DNA of 64,000 nt from the NCBI RefSeq assembly GCF_006715785.1, contig NZ_VFNX01000001.1:2246501-2310500 (forward strand), given 5' to 3'. This document shows, one piece after another, positions 56,703-64,000 of this stretch. The translations under genes and the position numbers were made by a program. The stretch's first letter is position 1, and every line of letters starts with the position of its first letter. Below the pieces are notes generated by a model. The model did no database searches. It was given only the letters and a program-made list of their open reading frames with translations, and was not told the origin of the DNA. This DNA comes from Streptomyces puniciscabiei (GTDB lineage: Bacteria > Actinomycetota > Actinomycetes > Streptomycetales > Streptomycetaceae).

Positions 56703-57613
56703 AGGTAGTCCTCCAGGCGGGCCACGGCGTAGCCCTCACGGGTGACCTTGTTCAGGAAGCGGCGCATGTCGTCGACCATCGTGCCGTTCCAGTCGGAGCG
56801 GCCGCGGAAGTGGGTGAGGACGATGTCGCCGCGGCGCATCTTCTGGTCGTCCTCGCGGTACTCCCAGTGGTCGACGTAGACCTCCTCGTTCCAGATCGGC
56901 GCGTACTTGATGCCGCAGGCCTTGGCGGCGCGCAGGGTGTCCTGGTTGTAGTTGCCGTAGGGCGGGCGGAAGACCGTCGGACGCTTGCCGAACTGCTTCT
57001 CCATGATGTCCTGCATGCCGCAGATCTCGTCCTTCTGCTCCTCGTAGGACAGGCCCGGCAGGTAGGGGTGGGTCAGCGTGTGGTTGTTCAGGGTGTGGCC
57101 GTAGGACTGCATCCTGCGGAAGTAGCCGTAGTCGTCCTTGACCAGGTAGTTGCTGAGGAAGGCGGTGTAGGGGATCTTCAGGTCCTGCATCATCCGCAGG
57201 AACTTCGGGTCCTTCTCCGAGCCGTCGTCGATGGTAAGGAAGACGATCTTCCGCTTGGTGGGGATCGTGGTGAAGACGGGCGGCAGGTCCCAGTCCTCCT
57301 GGTGGCCGACCTCGAATCCGGCCCGCGCGGTGATCTCCGGTTTCGTCCTGGGGGGCGGGGGTGGCGTCAGTGGGACCCGGTCGAGGCCCCAGCGCCGGGC
57401 CGCGGCGACGAGGCGGGCGTGTTCGGCGGCCTGGCGGTCCTGGGGACTCAGGACGTGCACGGGGCCCTGAGCGGGCGTGGGGCGGGTCGTCGTGCGGGAG
57501 GAGCCGACACAGCTGGACAAAAGGGCGCAGCAGGCCAGCGCGGCGGCTCCGAAGCCGATGAACCGACGCCCACACCGGGCCCAATTTTTATCGTTTTGTA
57601 CGACTACTCGCAT
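56699..57613 (-). CDS. Polysaccharide deacetylase-family lipoprotein (first of pair)
   Basis: 304 residues with signal peptide and lipobox LSSC (Cys about 35). The NodB-type domain (about 120-300) has TIDDG, NHTLTH, RPPYGNY and the late 'DIVLTHFRG' with the His. It thus keeps all motifs for a metal-dependent deacetylase acting outside the membrane on N-acetylated sugars. About 40% of positions look shared with the following gene, indicating duplication. The ATG overlaps, on the opposite strand, a possible ATG of the methyltransferase gene. Confidence 0.88.
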   Translation of the reverse strand: MRVVVQNDKNWARCGRRFIGFGAAALACCALLSSCVGSSRTTTRPTPAQGPVHVLSPQDRQAAEHARLVAAARRWGLDRVPLTPPPPPRTKPEITARAGFEVGHQEDWDLPPVFTTIPTKRKIVFLTIDDGSEKDPKFLRMMQDLKIPYTAFLSNYLVKDDYGYFRRMQSYGHTLNNHTLTHPYLPGLSYEEQKDEICGMQDIMEKQFGKRPTVFRPPYGNYNQDTLRAAKACGIKYAPIWNEEVYVDHWEYREDDQKMRRGDIVLTHFRGRSDWNGTMVDDMRRFLNKVTREGYAVARLEDYL

Positions 57614-57704
57614 GGTCTCGGATACTCCCAGCCCGGAGCCCGCCCCCCGGGCCGACACCGCCGCCGGAAGGCGCACGATCCACCGACTGGCCCACAATGA
57701 CCCG

Positions 57705-58874
57705 GTGAACGACCTCGCTCTCCTCCTCACCCCCGAAGGCCGTGCCCTCCTCGACGAGGTCCGCGACACCGCCCCGGCCGACGAGCTCGCCGTCGCCACC
57801 CGGCTGCGCCGGGACCACCCCGCCGAGCTGGTGTCGGCCGCGCTCGGCCAGGCCCGGCTGCGGCAGCGGGCGGCGGCGAAGTTCGGGGCGGCGGACGCGG
57901 GGCGGATGTTCTTCACGCCGAACGGGGTCGAGCAGTCGACGCGGGCGAGCGTCGCCGCCCACCGGGCCGAGCGGTTCAGGAGCCTCGGCGTGACCTCGGT
58001 CGCCGACCTGTGCTGCGGGATCGGCGGGGACGCGATCGCGTTCGCCCGGGCGGGGATCCGGGTGCTGGCCGTGGACCGGGATCCGGTGACCGCCGCCGTG
58101 GCGCGGGCGAACGCCGACGTGCTGGGCCTGGGCGAGTTGATCGAGGTGCGGGAGGCGGACGTCACGGAGGTGGACACGGGCGGTTACGACGCCGTGTTCG
58201 TGGACCCCGCCCGGCGGGGCGGTCGCGGCAGGGTCTTCGACCCCGAGGCGTACTCCCCGCCCCTGTCCTGGGCCATCGGGGCCGCCCGCCGGGCACCCCG
58301 CGCGGCGCTGAAGGTGGCGCCCGGCATTCCGCACGAGGCCGTGCCCGGCGACGCCGAGGCCGAGTGGATCTCGGACGGCGGGGACGTCAAGGAGGCGGTG
58401 TTGTGGTTCGGCACCGAACCGGGCGCGGTGCGCGCCACCCTGCTGCCCGGCCCGCGCACGCTCCTCGGCAAGGGGCTGCCCGACCCGGATGTCCGCCCGG
58501 TGGGACGCTATCTGTACGAGCCCGACGGCGCCGTCATCCGCGCCCATCTGGTCGCCGAGGTGGCCGAGCAGCTGGACGGCGGGCTGATCGACCCCACCAT
58601 CGCCTATGTCACCGCCGACGAACCGCGCCCCACGGCCTACGCCTCGGCCTACGAGATCACCGACCAACTCCCCTTCAATGTCAAGAAGTTGAAGGCGCTG
58701 CTGCGGGAGCGCGAGGTCGGCACACTGACCGTGAAGAAGCGCGGGTCGGCCGTCGAGCCGGAGGAACTGCGCAAGAAGGTCAAGCCGCAGGGGCCGAACT
58801 CCGCGACCGTGTTCCTGACCCGGGTGGCGGGGGCACCGACGATGCTGATCGGGGCGCCCGCGACCCCTCAGTGA
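57705..58874 (+). CDS. Class I SAM-dependent methyltransferase with THUMP-like C-terminal domain
   Basis: About 389 residues from the GTG at 57705 (an in-frame ATG at 57612 would add 31 residues). The SAM-binding motif I 'VADLCCGIGGDAIAFARAG' is at about 101-119, the acidic motif II in 'VLAVDRDP', and 'DAVFVDPARRGGRGR' as the catalytic motif IV. The C-terminal 100 residues form a THUMP-like RNA-binding domain ('ITDQLPFNVKKLKALLRERE'). This plan fits an RNA methyltransferase; the modified base is not known. Divergent from the deacetylase pair. Confidence 0.88.
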   Translation: MNDLALLLTPEGRALLDEVRDTAPADELAVATRLRRDHPAELVSAALGQARLRQRAAAKFGAADAGRMFFTPNGVEQSTRASVAAHRAERFRSLGVTSVADLCCGIGGDAIAFARAGIRVLAVDRDPVTAAVARANADVLGLGELIEVREADVTEVDTGGYDAVFVDPARRGGRGRVFDPEAYSPPLSWAIGAARRAPRAALKVAPGIPHEAVPGDAEAEWISDGGDVKEAVLWFGTEPGAVRATLLPGPRTLLGKGLPDPDVRPVGRYLYEPDGAVIRAHLVAEVAEQLDGGLIDPTIAYVTADEPRPTAYASAYEITDQLPFNVKKLKALLREREVGTLTVKKRGSAVEPEELRKKVKPQGPNSATVFLTRVAGAPTMLIGAPATPQ

Positions 58875-58899
58875 CCGGGAGACCCCTCAGTGCCCGGGA
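58862..58899. repeat. 19-bp tandem repeat spanning two gene ends
   Basis: GACCCCTCAGTGACCGGGA is followed directly by GACCCCTCAGTGCCCGGGA (one mismatch). The first copy holds the methyltransferase stop, the second the ECF sigma stop on the other strand. Confidence 0.8.
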
Positions 58900-60164
58900 A
58901 GGGACCGGATTCTCGACAGCAACAGCTCCCGTTCCCGCTCGTTGCACGCCAGGCCCGCCGCTCGTTCGAACTCCGCCCTGGCCTCCGTCGTACGGCCGAG
59001 GCGGGCCAGCAGGTCGCCGCGGACGCTGGGGAGGAGGTGGTAGTCGCGCAGGGTGGGTTCGGCGGTCAGGGCGTCCACCAGCTCGAGGGCCTCGGCGGGG
59101 CCGTCGGCCATCGACACGGCGACCGCGCGGTTCAGCTCCACCACCGGGGACGGGGCGCGGGCGGCCAGCAGGGCGTACAGCGTGGCGATGGTGCGCCAGT
59201 CGGTGTCCTCGTACGTGTACGCGTGCGCGTGGCACGCCGCGATGGCCGCCTGGAGGGCGTACGGGCCCGGCGGCCCGGTCGCCGCGGCGCCGGCCCGGTC
59301 GAGGGCATGGACACCGCGGGCGATGAGCATGCGGTTCCAGCGGCGGCGGTTCTGGTCCTTCAGCAGCACCGGCTCGCCCTCCGGCCCGGTGCGGGCGGCC
59401 GTGCGGGAGGCCTGGAACTCCAGCAGCGCGGTCAGGCCGTGCACCTCCGGCTCCTTGGGCATCAGCGCGGACAGGACGCGGGCCAGACGCAGCGCGTCCT
59501 CGCACAGGCCCGGACGCAGCAGGTCGGCGCCGGCGGTGGCCGCGTACCCCTCGTTGAAGATCAGGTAGATGACGTCCAGGACGGAGCCGAGGCGGGCCTC
59601 GCGGTCGGGGCCGTACGGCACTTCGAAGGCCACGTTCCTCGTGGCGAGGGTCCGCTTCGCCCGTACGATGCGCTGGGCGATCGTCGGCTCCGGGACCAGG
59701 TAGGCGCGGGCGATCTCGGCCGTGGTCAGGCCGCCGAGCAGGCGCAGGGTGAGCGCGGTGCGCGCCTCGGGGGACAGCACCGGGTGGCAGGCGGTGAAGA
59801 CGAGGCGGAGCAGGTCGTCGTCGATGTCCTCGGGGTCGGCGGGGTCCTCGAACGGCGTCGTCTCCGAGAGGTCGCGGCCGATCTCCGCGAGCTTGCGGGC
59901 GTAGGTCTCGCGGCGCCGGATCAGGTCGACGGCGCGGTGCCGGGCGGTGGCCATGAGCCAGGCGCCCGGGTTGTCGGGCACGCCGTCACGCGGCCATTGC
60001 TCCAGGGCGGCGACCAGCGCGTCCTGCGCCAGTTCCTCGGCGATGCCGACGTCCCGGACGATCCGGGCGACACCGGCGATGACCCGGGGCGACTCCAGGC
60101 GGTAGACGGTCTCGATGGCGTGGGCCGGGGAGGGCTGTGGCGGGGTGGGCCGTGGTTCTTCCAC
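58887..60164 (-). CDS. ECF sigma factor with TPR-like C-terminal extension (ECF42 type)
   Basis: About 425 residues. Sigma region 2 is at about 15-85 ('ELAQDALVAALEQWPRDGVP', 'PGAWLMATARHRAVDLIRR'), region 4 at about 120-180 ('LLGGLTTAEIARAYLVPEPT'). An alpha-helical extension of about 230 residues follows, with 'LFNEGYAATAG'-like and TPR-like helices. This extension and the neighbouring DGPF gene are the hallmarks of group ECF42, which lack an anti-sigma factor and need the extension for activity. The GTG 60164 start is approximate. Convergent with the methyltransferase gene. Confidence 0.88.
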   Translation of the reverse strand: MEEPRPTPPQPSPAHAIETVYRLESPRVIAGVARIVRDVGIAEELAQDALVAALEQWPRDGVPDNPGAWLMATARHRAVDLIRRRETYARKLAEIGRDLSETTPFEDPADPEDIDDDLLRLVFTACHPVLSPEARTALTLRLLGGLTTAEIARAYLVPEPTIAQRIVRAKRTLATRNVAFEVPYGPDREARLGSVLDVIYLIFNEGYAATAGADLLRPGLCEDALRLARVLSALMPKEPEVHGLTALLEFQASRTAARTGPEGEPVLLKDQNRRRWNRMLIARGVHALDRAGAAATGPPGPYALQAAIAACHAHAYTYEDTDWRTIATLYALLAARAPSPVVELNRAVAVSMADGPAEALELVDALTAEPTLRDYHLLPSVRGDLLARLGRTTEARAEFERAAGLACNERERELLLSRIRSLPGH

Positions 60165-60207
60165 AGCCCACCATGCAACACCCTGCAAGGGCCCGGCGCC
60201 AGAAGAC

Positions 60208-60564
60208 TCAGGCCTCGGCGATCTCCCGGACCTCACAGGTCACGGTCCAGTACTCCTCGTGGGTCTGCAGGAACCGCTTGGTCCACTCGATCGCCTCGTC
60301 CATGTCCTTGCACTGCATGAGCGCGTAGCCGCCGACGACCTCCTTGGACTCGGTGAACGGCCCGTCCGTGACGGCGAGCCTGCCGCCCTCCCAGCGGACC
60401 CGCTTGCCCTGGGCGTGCGGGGTGAGACCGGCGGTGTCGAGCATGACGCCGGCCTTGGTGATCTCCTCGATCAGGGCGCCCATCCGCTTCATCAGCTCGG
60501 GGCTGGGGCCCTCGGGCGGAGCGGTGGTCTCGTCGACGCGTACGAGCGACAGATAGCGGGGCAT
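60208..60564 (-). CDS. DGPF-domain (YCII-related) protein
   Basis: 118 residues of a dimeric ferredoxin-like fold with the name-giving DGPF at residues 63-66 ('RLAVTDGPFTESKEVVGGYA'). AAGGAG lies 5 bases before the ATG. DGPF genes are the conserved partners and targets of ECF42 sigma factors, as here, 43 bases upstream of one on the same strand. The biochemical function of the family is not known. Confidence 0.93.
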   Translation of the reverse strand: MPRYLSLVRVDETTAPPEGPSPELMKRMGALIEEITKAGVMLDTAGLTPHAQGKRVRWEGGRLAVTDGPFTESKEVVGGYALMQCKDMDEAIEWTKRFLQTHEEYWTVTCEVREIAEA

Positions 60565-60697
60565 GGTGACTCCTTGCGGCACGGGCGGCGGGGCCTCTCC
60601 CCGCCGCTCACCCATGCGTCGAACCGGAGACACCCGGATCGACACGCTCACCGGAGTTTTTTCCGATGCCCCCCGCTCCCTCACCTCGAAACGGTTC

Positions 60698-61741
60698 TCA
60701 GCGCAGGGACGCCCACAGCTCGCTCGCCGCGGGTTCCTCGGCGATCACCCGGTTGGGGTCGGAGGGGGCGGTGACGACGGGCATCATCACCGTCTTCACG
60801 CGGTCGGCGGTCAGGCCCTTCAGGCTCTGGCCGAGCCGCATCAGCTCGCCCAGGGAGTCCAGGCCGGTGTCGGTGGTGAGGCTCGCGGTGACCGCGTCGG
60901 CGACCCGGTACAGCTTGGCGGGGTCGGTGAGCAGGTCGGTGGCGGCCATCTGTCGCAACAGGTCCTTGACCAGCATCTGCTGCAGCCCTATGCGGCCGAG
61001 GTCGCTGCCGTCGCCTATGCCGTGCCGGGTGCGGGCGAGCGCGAGGGCCTGGGTGCCGTTCAGGTGGTGGGCGCCGGCCTTGAGGTGCAGATGGCTGTAG
61101 TCGTCGTCGATGTCCTTCGTGGTGGTGACGTCGACCCCGCCGAGCGCGTCCACCAGCCTGGCGAAACCGGAGAAGTCGATCTCCATGTAGTGGTCCATGC
61201 GGACGTCCGTGACCGACTCCACGGTCTTCACCGCGCACACCGGCCCGCCCAGCTCGTACGCGGTGTTGAACATCGCGCCGTGGGCCACCGCCGTCGAGCC
61301 GCCGGAGGCGAGCGGGCAGGACGGGCGGGTGACGAGGGTGTCGCGCGGGATGCTGACGACGGTGGCCTTCGTGCGGCCCGCGTCGATGTGCACGACCATC
61401 GCCGTGTCCGAGCGGGCGCCGGAGCTGTCGCCGCCGCCGAGCTCCTGGTTGGCCTGGCCGCTGCGCGAGTCCGAGCCGAGGACCAGGATGTTCAGGGATC
61501 CGGTCGGCAGCGGGGAGGCGGCGGCCGAGGGGGTGACCACCGCTCTGGCCGGCCGGTCGTCGCCCAGTGCGCTGTTGATGTCGACGCTCTTGATGTTGTT
61601 GTTCAGATGCCAGTACGCGTAGCCCGCCAGCGCCGCGCCCAGTACCAGGGCACCCGCCAGGGTGAGGCCGACGGCCTTCAGCGCTCTCGACCGTCGGCCC
61701 ACCCGTCTGCCGGCGTCGCGTTGCTCCTCTTGTCGCGTCAC
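60698..61741 (-). CDS. LytR-CpsA-Psr (LCP) family wall-polymer ligase
   Basis: 347-residue protein with a cytoplasmic basic N-terminus, one membrane helix (about 22-43) and an extracellular LCP domain (about 80-300). 'NILVLGSDSRSG' (about 82-93), 'RSDTAMVVHIDAGRTKATVVSIPRD' (in part) and the arginines of 'ALALARTRHGIGDGSDLGRIGLQQ' bind polyprenyl pyrophosphate in this family. LCP enzymes transfer teichoic-acid-like or other glycopolymers to peptidoglycan. Starts at GTG without a clear ribosome-binding site. A single gene; its neighbours are not part of a polymer cluster. Confidence 0.9.
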   Translation of the reverse strand: MTRQEEQRDAGRRVGRRSRALKAVGLTLAGALVLGAALAGYAYWHLNNNIKSVDINSALGDDRPARAVVTPSAAASPLPTGSLNILVLGSDSRSGQANQELGGGDSSGARSDTAMVVHIDAGRTKATVVSIPRDTLVTRPSCPLASGGSTAVAHGAMFNTAYELGGPVCAVKTVESVTDVRMDHYMEIDFSGFARLVDALGGVDVTTTKDIDDDYSHLHLKAGAHHLNGTQALALARTRHGIGDGSDLGRIGLQQMLVKDLLRQMAATDLLTDPAKLYRVADAVTASLTTDTGLDSLGELMRLGQSLKGLTADRVKTVMMPVVTAPSDPNRVIAEEPAASELWASLR

Positions 61742-61901
61742 GACAGGAACGTAAGTCCGAATTATTAGGGGACTGTTAGCAGAACTTGTGAACGCCGGAT
61801 TTCTTGGGAGATTCTCATGCAGCGGCTCAGCCCTGCGTCACCGTGGGGACCGTGGCGTGGCCGGCGAAGCCAGGGATGCGAGCGGTAAGCCGATCGGGGC
61901 T

Positions 61902-61914
61902 CCGAAAGTTTCGG
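61902..61914. promoter_or_regulatory. CCGAAA-G-TTTCGG dyad
   Basis: Perfect 6-bp inverted repeat with one central base, of the (C/G)GAAANTTTC(C/G) form known at Streptomyces xylan-utilisation genes. It lies between the ends/starts of the LCP and LacI genes, 160 bases upstream of LCP on its strand. Confidence 0.4.
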
Positions 61915-61942
61915 TCGAGGAACCGATTGGCTTCGGAGGAGT

Positions 61943-61960
61943 GTGGGGGCGCTCCCCCAC
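61943..61960. terminator. Hairpin after the LacI gene
   Basis: GTGGGGG / CCCCCAC 7-bp stem with a 4-base loop, 32 bases past the LacI stop. Confidence 0.55.
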
Positions 61961-61991
61961 CCGTCAACAGGTCACCTTCCTGTCAACGCCG

Positions 61992-63029
61992 TCACCCGGC
62001 CACGGCCACGGGCGCCGCGGTGCTGCTGCGGACGACGAGGCTGGTCGCCAGCTCCACCCGGGTCGCCGTCCGCTCCTCCGGCTCGCGCCCCAGCTCCAGC
62101 ACCAGGCGGGCCGCCGCCTCGGCCATCTCGGTCAGCGGCTGCCGTACGGTCGTCAGCGGCGGGCCGACCCAGCGGGCCACCGGCAGATCGTCGAAGCCGA
62201 CGACGCTGAGGTCCTCCGGGATGCGCAGCCCCAGCTCACGGGCGGCCTCGTACAGGCCGAGCGCCTGCAGGTCGTTGCCCGCGAAGACGGCCGTCGGCCG
62301 GTCGGGGCGGCGCAGCAGCTCCAGGCCCAGGCGGTAGCCGGCGTCGTGGTGGAAGTCGCCGGCCACGATCAGCGAGGGGTCGACGGGCAGGCCGGCCGTC
62401 TCCAGGGCGGCGCGGTAGCCGTCGACGCGCGCCCGGCTGCACATCATCCGGGACGGGCCGCTGATCGCGCCGATGCGGGTGTGGCCGAGCTCGACCAGAT
62501 GGCGGGTGGCGGCGAGTCCGCCCTGCCAGTTGGTGGCGCCGATGGACGGCACGTCCGGGCCCGGGTCGCCGGCCGGGTCCATCACCACGAACGGGATGGA
62601 GCGGCTGGTCAGCAGCGCCCGCTGGGACTCGTCGAGCCCGGACAGCACCAGCACCACGCCGTGCGGACGGCGCGCGGCCACCTGGTCGGCCCAGGTCCGG
62701 CCGGGGGTGAGCCGGCCGGCCGACTCGGACAGCACCACGCTCAGCCCGGCGTCCCGGGCCACGTTCTCCACGCCCCGGATGACCTCCAGCGCCCAGGCGC
62801 TCTCCAGCTCGTGGAAGACCAGGTCGAGCAGCGGGGAGCGGGACGCCTCGGCGCGGCGGCGGCGGTAGCCGTGGGCGCGCAGCAGCTCCTCGACCCGGGT
62901 GCGGGTCGCGGGCGCCACGTCGGCACGGCCGTTGAGCACCTTCGAAACAGTCGGAGCCGACACCCCGGCCTCACGGGCGATCTCGGCGAGGGTCGCCGTC
63001 TGCGCTTCTGCGGACTTCGAAGGCTTCAT
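61992..63029 (-). CDS. LacI-family transcription regulator of the adjacent GH3 gene
   Basis: 345 residues. The N-terminal DNA-binding domain has 'TLAEIAREAGVSAPTVSKVLNGRADVAP' in part (about 13-40), followed by the hinge and a sugar-binding periplasmic-type core ('VPSIGATNWQGGLAATRHL', 'LSVVGFDDLPVARW'). Divergent from a GH3 glycosidase gene 131 bases away. Expected to repress it until a xylo- or gluco-oligosaccharide binds. The ATG before KPSKSAEAQ was chosen since the upstream frame reads through the operator region. Confidence 0.92.
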   Translation of the reverse strand: MKPSKSAEAQTATLAEIAREAGVSAPTVSKVLNGRADVAPATRTRVEELLRAHGYRRRRAEASRSPLLDLVFHELESAWALEVIRGVENVARDAGLSVVLSESAGRLTPGRTWADQVAARRPHGVVLVLSGLDESQRALLTSRSIPFVVMDPAGDPGPDVPSIGATNWQGGLAATRHLVELGHTRIGAISGPSRMMCSRARVDGYRAALETAGLPVDPSLIVAGDFHHDAGYRLGLELLRRPDRPTAVFAGNDLQALGLYEAARELGLRIPEDLSVVGFDDLPVARWVGPPLTTVRQPLTEMAEAAARLVLELGREPEERTATRVELATSLVVRSSTAAPVAVAG

Positions 63030-63092
63030 GCCCGCGATCGTATCGTCGCGGGCCCCCTTGACGAAGGCCCGCGCGCGCCATAGGTTCCCCGG

Positions 63093-63131
63093 AACATTCG
63101 ATATCTTCTCCGAAACATTCGAGAACATTCG
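63093..63131. promoter_or_regulatory. Operator cluster between LacI and GH3 genes
   Basis: AACATTCG occurs three times (63093-63100, 63114-63121, 63124-63131). CGAAACATTCG is at 63111-63121, a short dyad CGAA-N3-TTCG of the kind bound by LacI-type xylosidase regulators. The last copy is 29 bases before the GH3 start. Confidence 0.5.
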
Positions 63132-63160
63132 TGAGCGACAGTCAGAGTGACGGGAGTTCC

Positions 63161-64000
63161 ATGACCACCGCTCCTTGGCGCGACCCCACCCTGCCCGCCG
63201 ACGCCCGCGTGTCCGACCTGCTCGCCCGGATGACCCTTCAGGAGAAGGCCGCCCAGCTGTACGGCGTGTGGGTGGGTGCCGCCACGGACGGCGACGGGGT
63301 CGCCCCCCTGCAGCGCGAGATGACCGCCGACGTCGACTGGGACGAGCTGATCAGCCACGGCCTCGGCCAGCTGACCCGCTCCTTCGGCACCGCCCCCGTC
63401 GACCCGGCGCTCGGCGCACAGGCCCTGGCCCGCGCCCAGCGCCGGATCGCCGCCGCCGGCCGCTTCGGCATCCCGGCCGTCGCCCACGAGGAGTGCCTGG
63501 CCGGTTTCACCGCCTGGCGCGCGACGGCCTACCCGGTGCCGCTGGCCTGGGGGGCGGCCTTCGACCCGGCGCTGGTGGCCCGGATGGGCCGGCGCATCGG
63601 CCTCGACCTGCGCGCCTCCGGCGTCCACCAGGGCCTCGCCCCCGTCCTGGACGTGGTCCGCGACCCGCGCTGGGGACGGGTCGAGGAAACCATCGGCGAG
63701 GACCCGTACCTGGTCGGCACCATCGGCACGGCCTACGTACGGGGCCTGGAGTCGGCCGGGGTCGTCGCCACGCTCAAGCACTTCGCCGGGTACGCGTCCT
63801 CGGCCGGCGCCCGGAACCTGGCGCCGGTGCGGGCGGGCGTACGGGAGTTCGCGGACGTCACCCTTCCCCCCTTCGAGATGGCGCTGCGCGAGGGCGGGGC
63901 CCGCTCGGTGATGGCGGCCTACACCGAGACCGACGGCGTGCCCGCCTCCGCCGACCCGCGCCTGCTGACCGGGCTGCTGCGCGAGGAGTGGGGCTTCACC
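63161..64000 (+). CDS. Glycoside hydrolase family 3 enzyme (N-terminal part; beta-xylosidase/glucosidase)
   Basis: 280 codons reach the window edge without a stop. The sequence is the GH3 N-terminal TIM barrel: 'ADARVSDLLARMTLQEKAAQ', 'HEECLAGF', 'APVLDVVRDPRWGRVEETIGED' in part, and 'LKHFAGYASSAGARN'. The nucleophile Asp is expected just past the edge, after 'EEWGFT'. GGGAG lies 5 bases before the ATG, and no signal peptide is present, so it is intracellular. The adjacent LacI regulator and operator repeats suggest induction by xylo- or cello-oligosaccharides. Confidence 0.92.
   Translation, partial: MTTAPWRDPTLPADARVSDLLARMTLQEKAAQLYGVWVGAATDGDGVAPLQREMTADVDWDELISHGLGQLTRSFGTAPVDPALGAQALARAQRRIAAAGRFGIPAVAHEECLAGFTAWRATAYPVPLAWGAAFDPALVARMGRRIGLDLRASGVHQGLAPVLDVVRDPRWGRVEETIGEDPYLVGTIGTAYVRGLESAGVVATLKHFAGYASSAGARNLAPVRAGVREFADVTLPPFEMALREGGARSVMAAYTETDGVPASADPRLLTGLLREEWGFT

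Overview
The window is a continuous piece of Streptomyces chromosome. The evidence is GC content of roughly 70% or more, third positions that are nearly always G or C, frequent GTG/TTG starts, and the adjacent developmental genes bldM and whiD next to an ECF sigma gene of the shbA (sigD) type, guaB, and groES/groEL1. From memory this follows the order of the S. coelicolor SCO4757-SCO4797 segment, read in reverse. It is core chromosome, not a genomic island: no transposase, integrase, tRNA, rRNA, CRISPR array or prophage gene was seen.

Layout. 0-9 kb: a membrane-anchored lipase, an M23 peptidase, helicase PcrA, and two paralogous NlpC/P60 peptidases, only the first of which has a c-di-AMP (ydaO) riboswitch; a transporter remnant and a small membrane protein lie between them. 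9-13 kb: a PspC-domain histidine kinase and NarL-type regulator, divergent from a PspC/LiaF-like membrane protein. 13-19 kb: DoxX, an unknown membrane protein, DUF4429, class II aldolase, PNPOx-like protein, guaA. 19-22.6 kb: a repeat-rich gap with a 246-bp tandem duplication, then a Phe/Tyr leader peptide and attenuator ahead of chorismate mutase, a second gene-free stretch with strong hairpins, and a LAETG-anchored surface protein. 22.7-26.2 kb: GMC oxidoreductase and succinic semialdehyde dehydrogenase behind a perfect 24-bp palindrome. 26.3-38.3 kb: five Hanks-type kinase homologues. Four lie in a row and appear to share the same extracellular domain; one of these has lost every catalytic residue and is a pseudokinase. 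An MBL-fold hydrolase/AraC pair separates the fifth.

38.5-49 kb: glpD, a nucleotide-sugar dehydrogenase homologue without its catalytic residues, a membrane protein, guaB3-like and guaB genes, shbA-like sigma factor, bldM, whiD. 48.5-53.4 kb: LysR, MOSC protein, an 0.8-kb array of 15-bp repeats, SDR, and an ABM/SnoaL fusion. 53.4-55.7 kb: groEL1 and groES behind two CIRCE operators. 55.8-64 kb: two coupled polysaccharide-deacetylase lipoproteins, a THUMP-like methyltransferase, an ECF42-type sigma factor with its DGPF partner, an LCP-family protein, a LacI regulator and the start of a GH3 glycosidase.

Themes are cell-envelope turnover and signalling (M23, NlpC/P60, LCP, deacetylases, PspC system, kinases), purine and aromatic metabolism under RNA or operator control, and sporulation control. 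No wholly new multi-gene system is evident. The strongest leads are the chorismate-mutase attenuator, the receptor-kinase array with an embedded pseudokinase, and the catalytically degenerate dehydrogenase. All start sites, domain calls and regulatory sites come from reading the sequence only.
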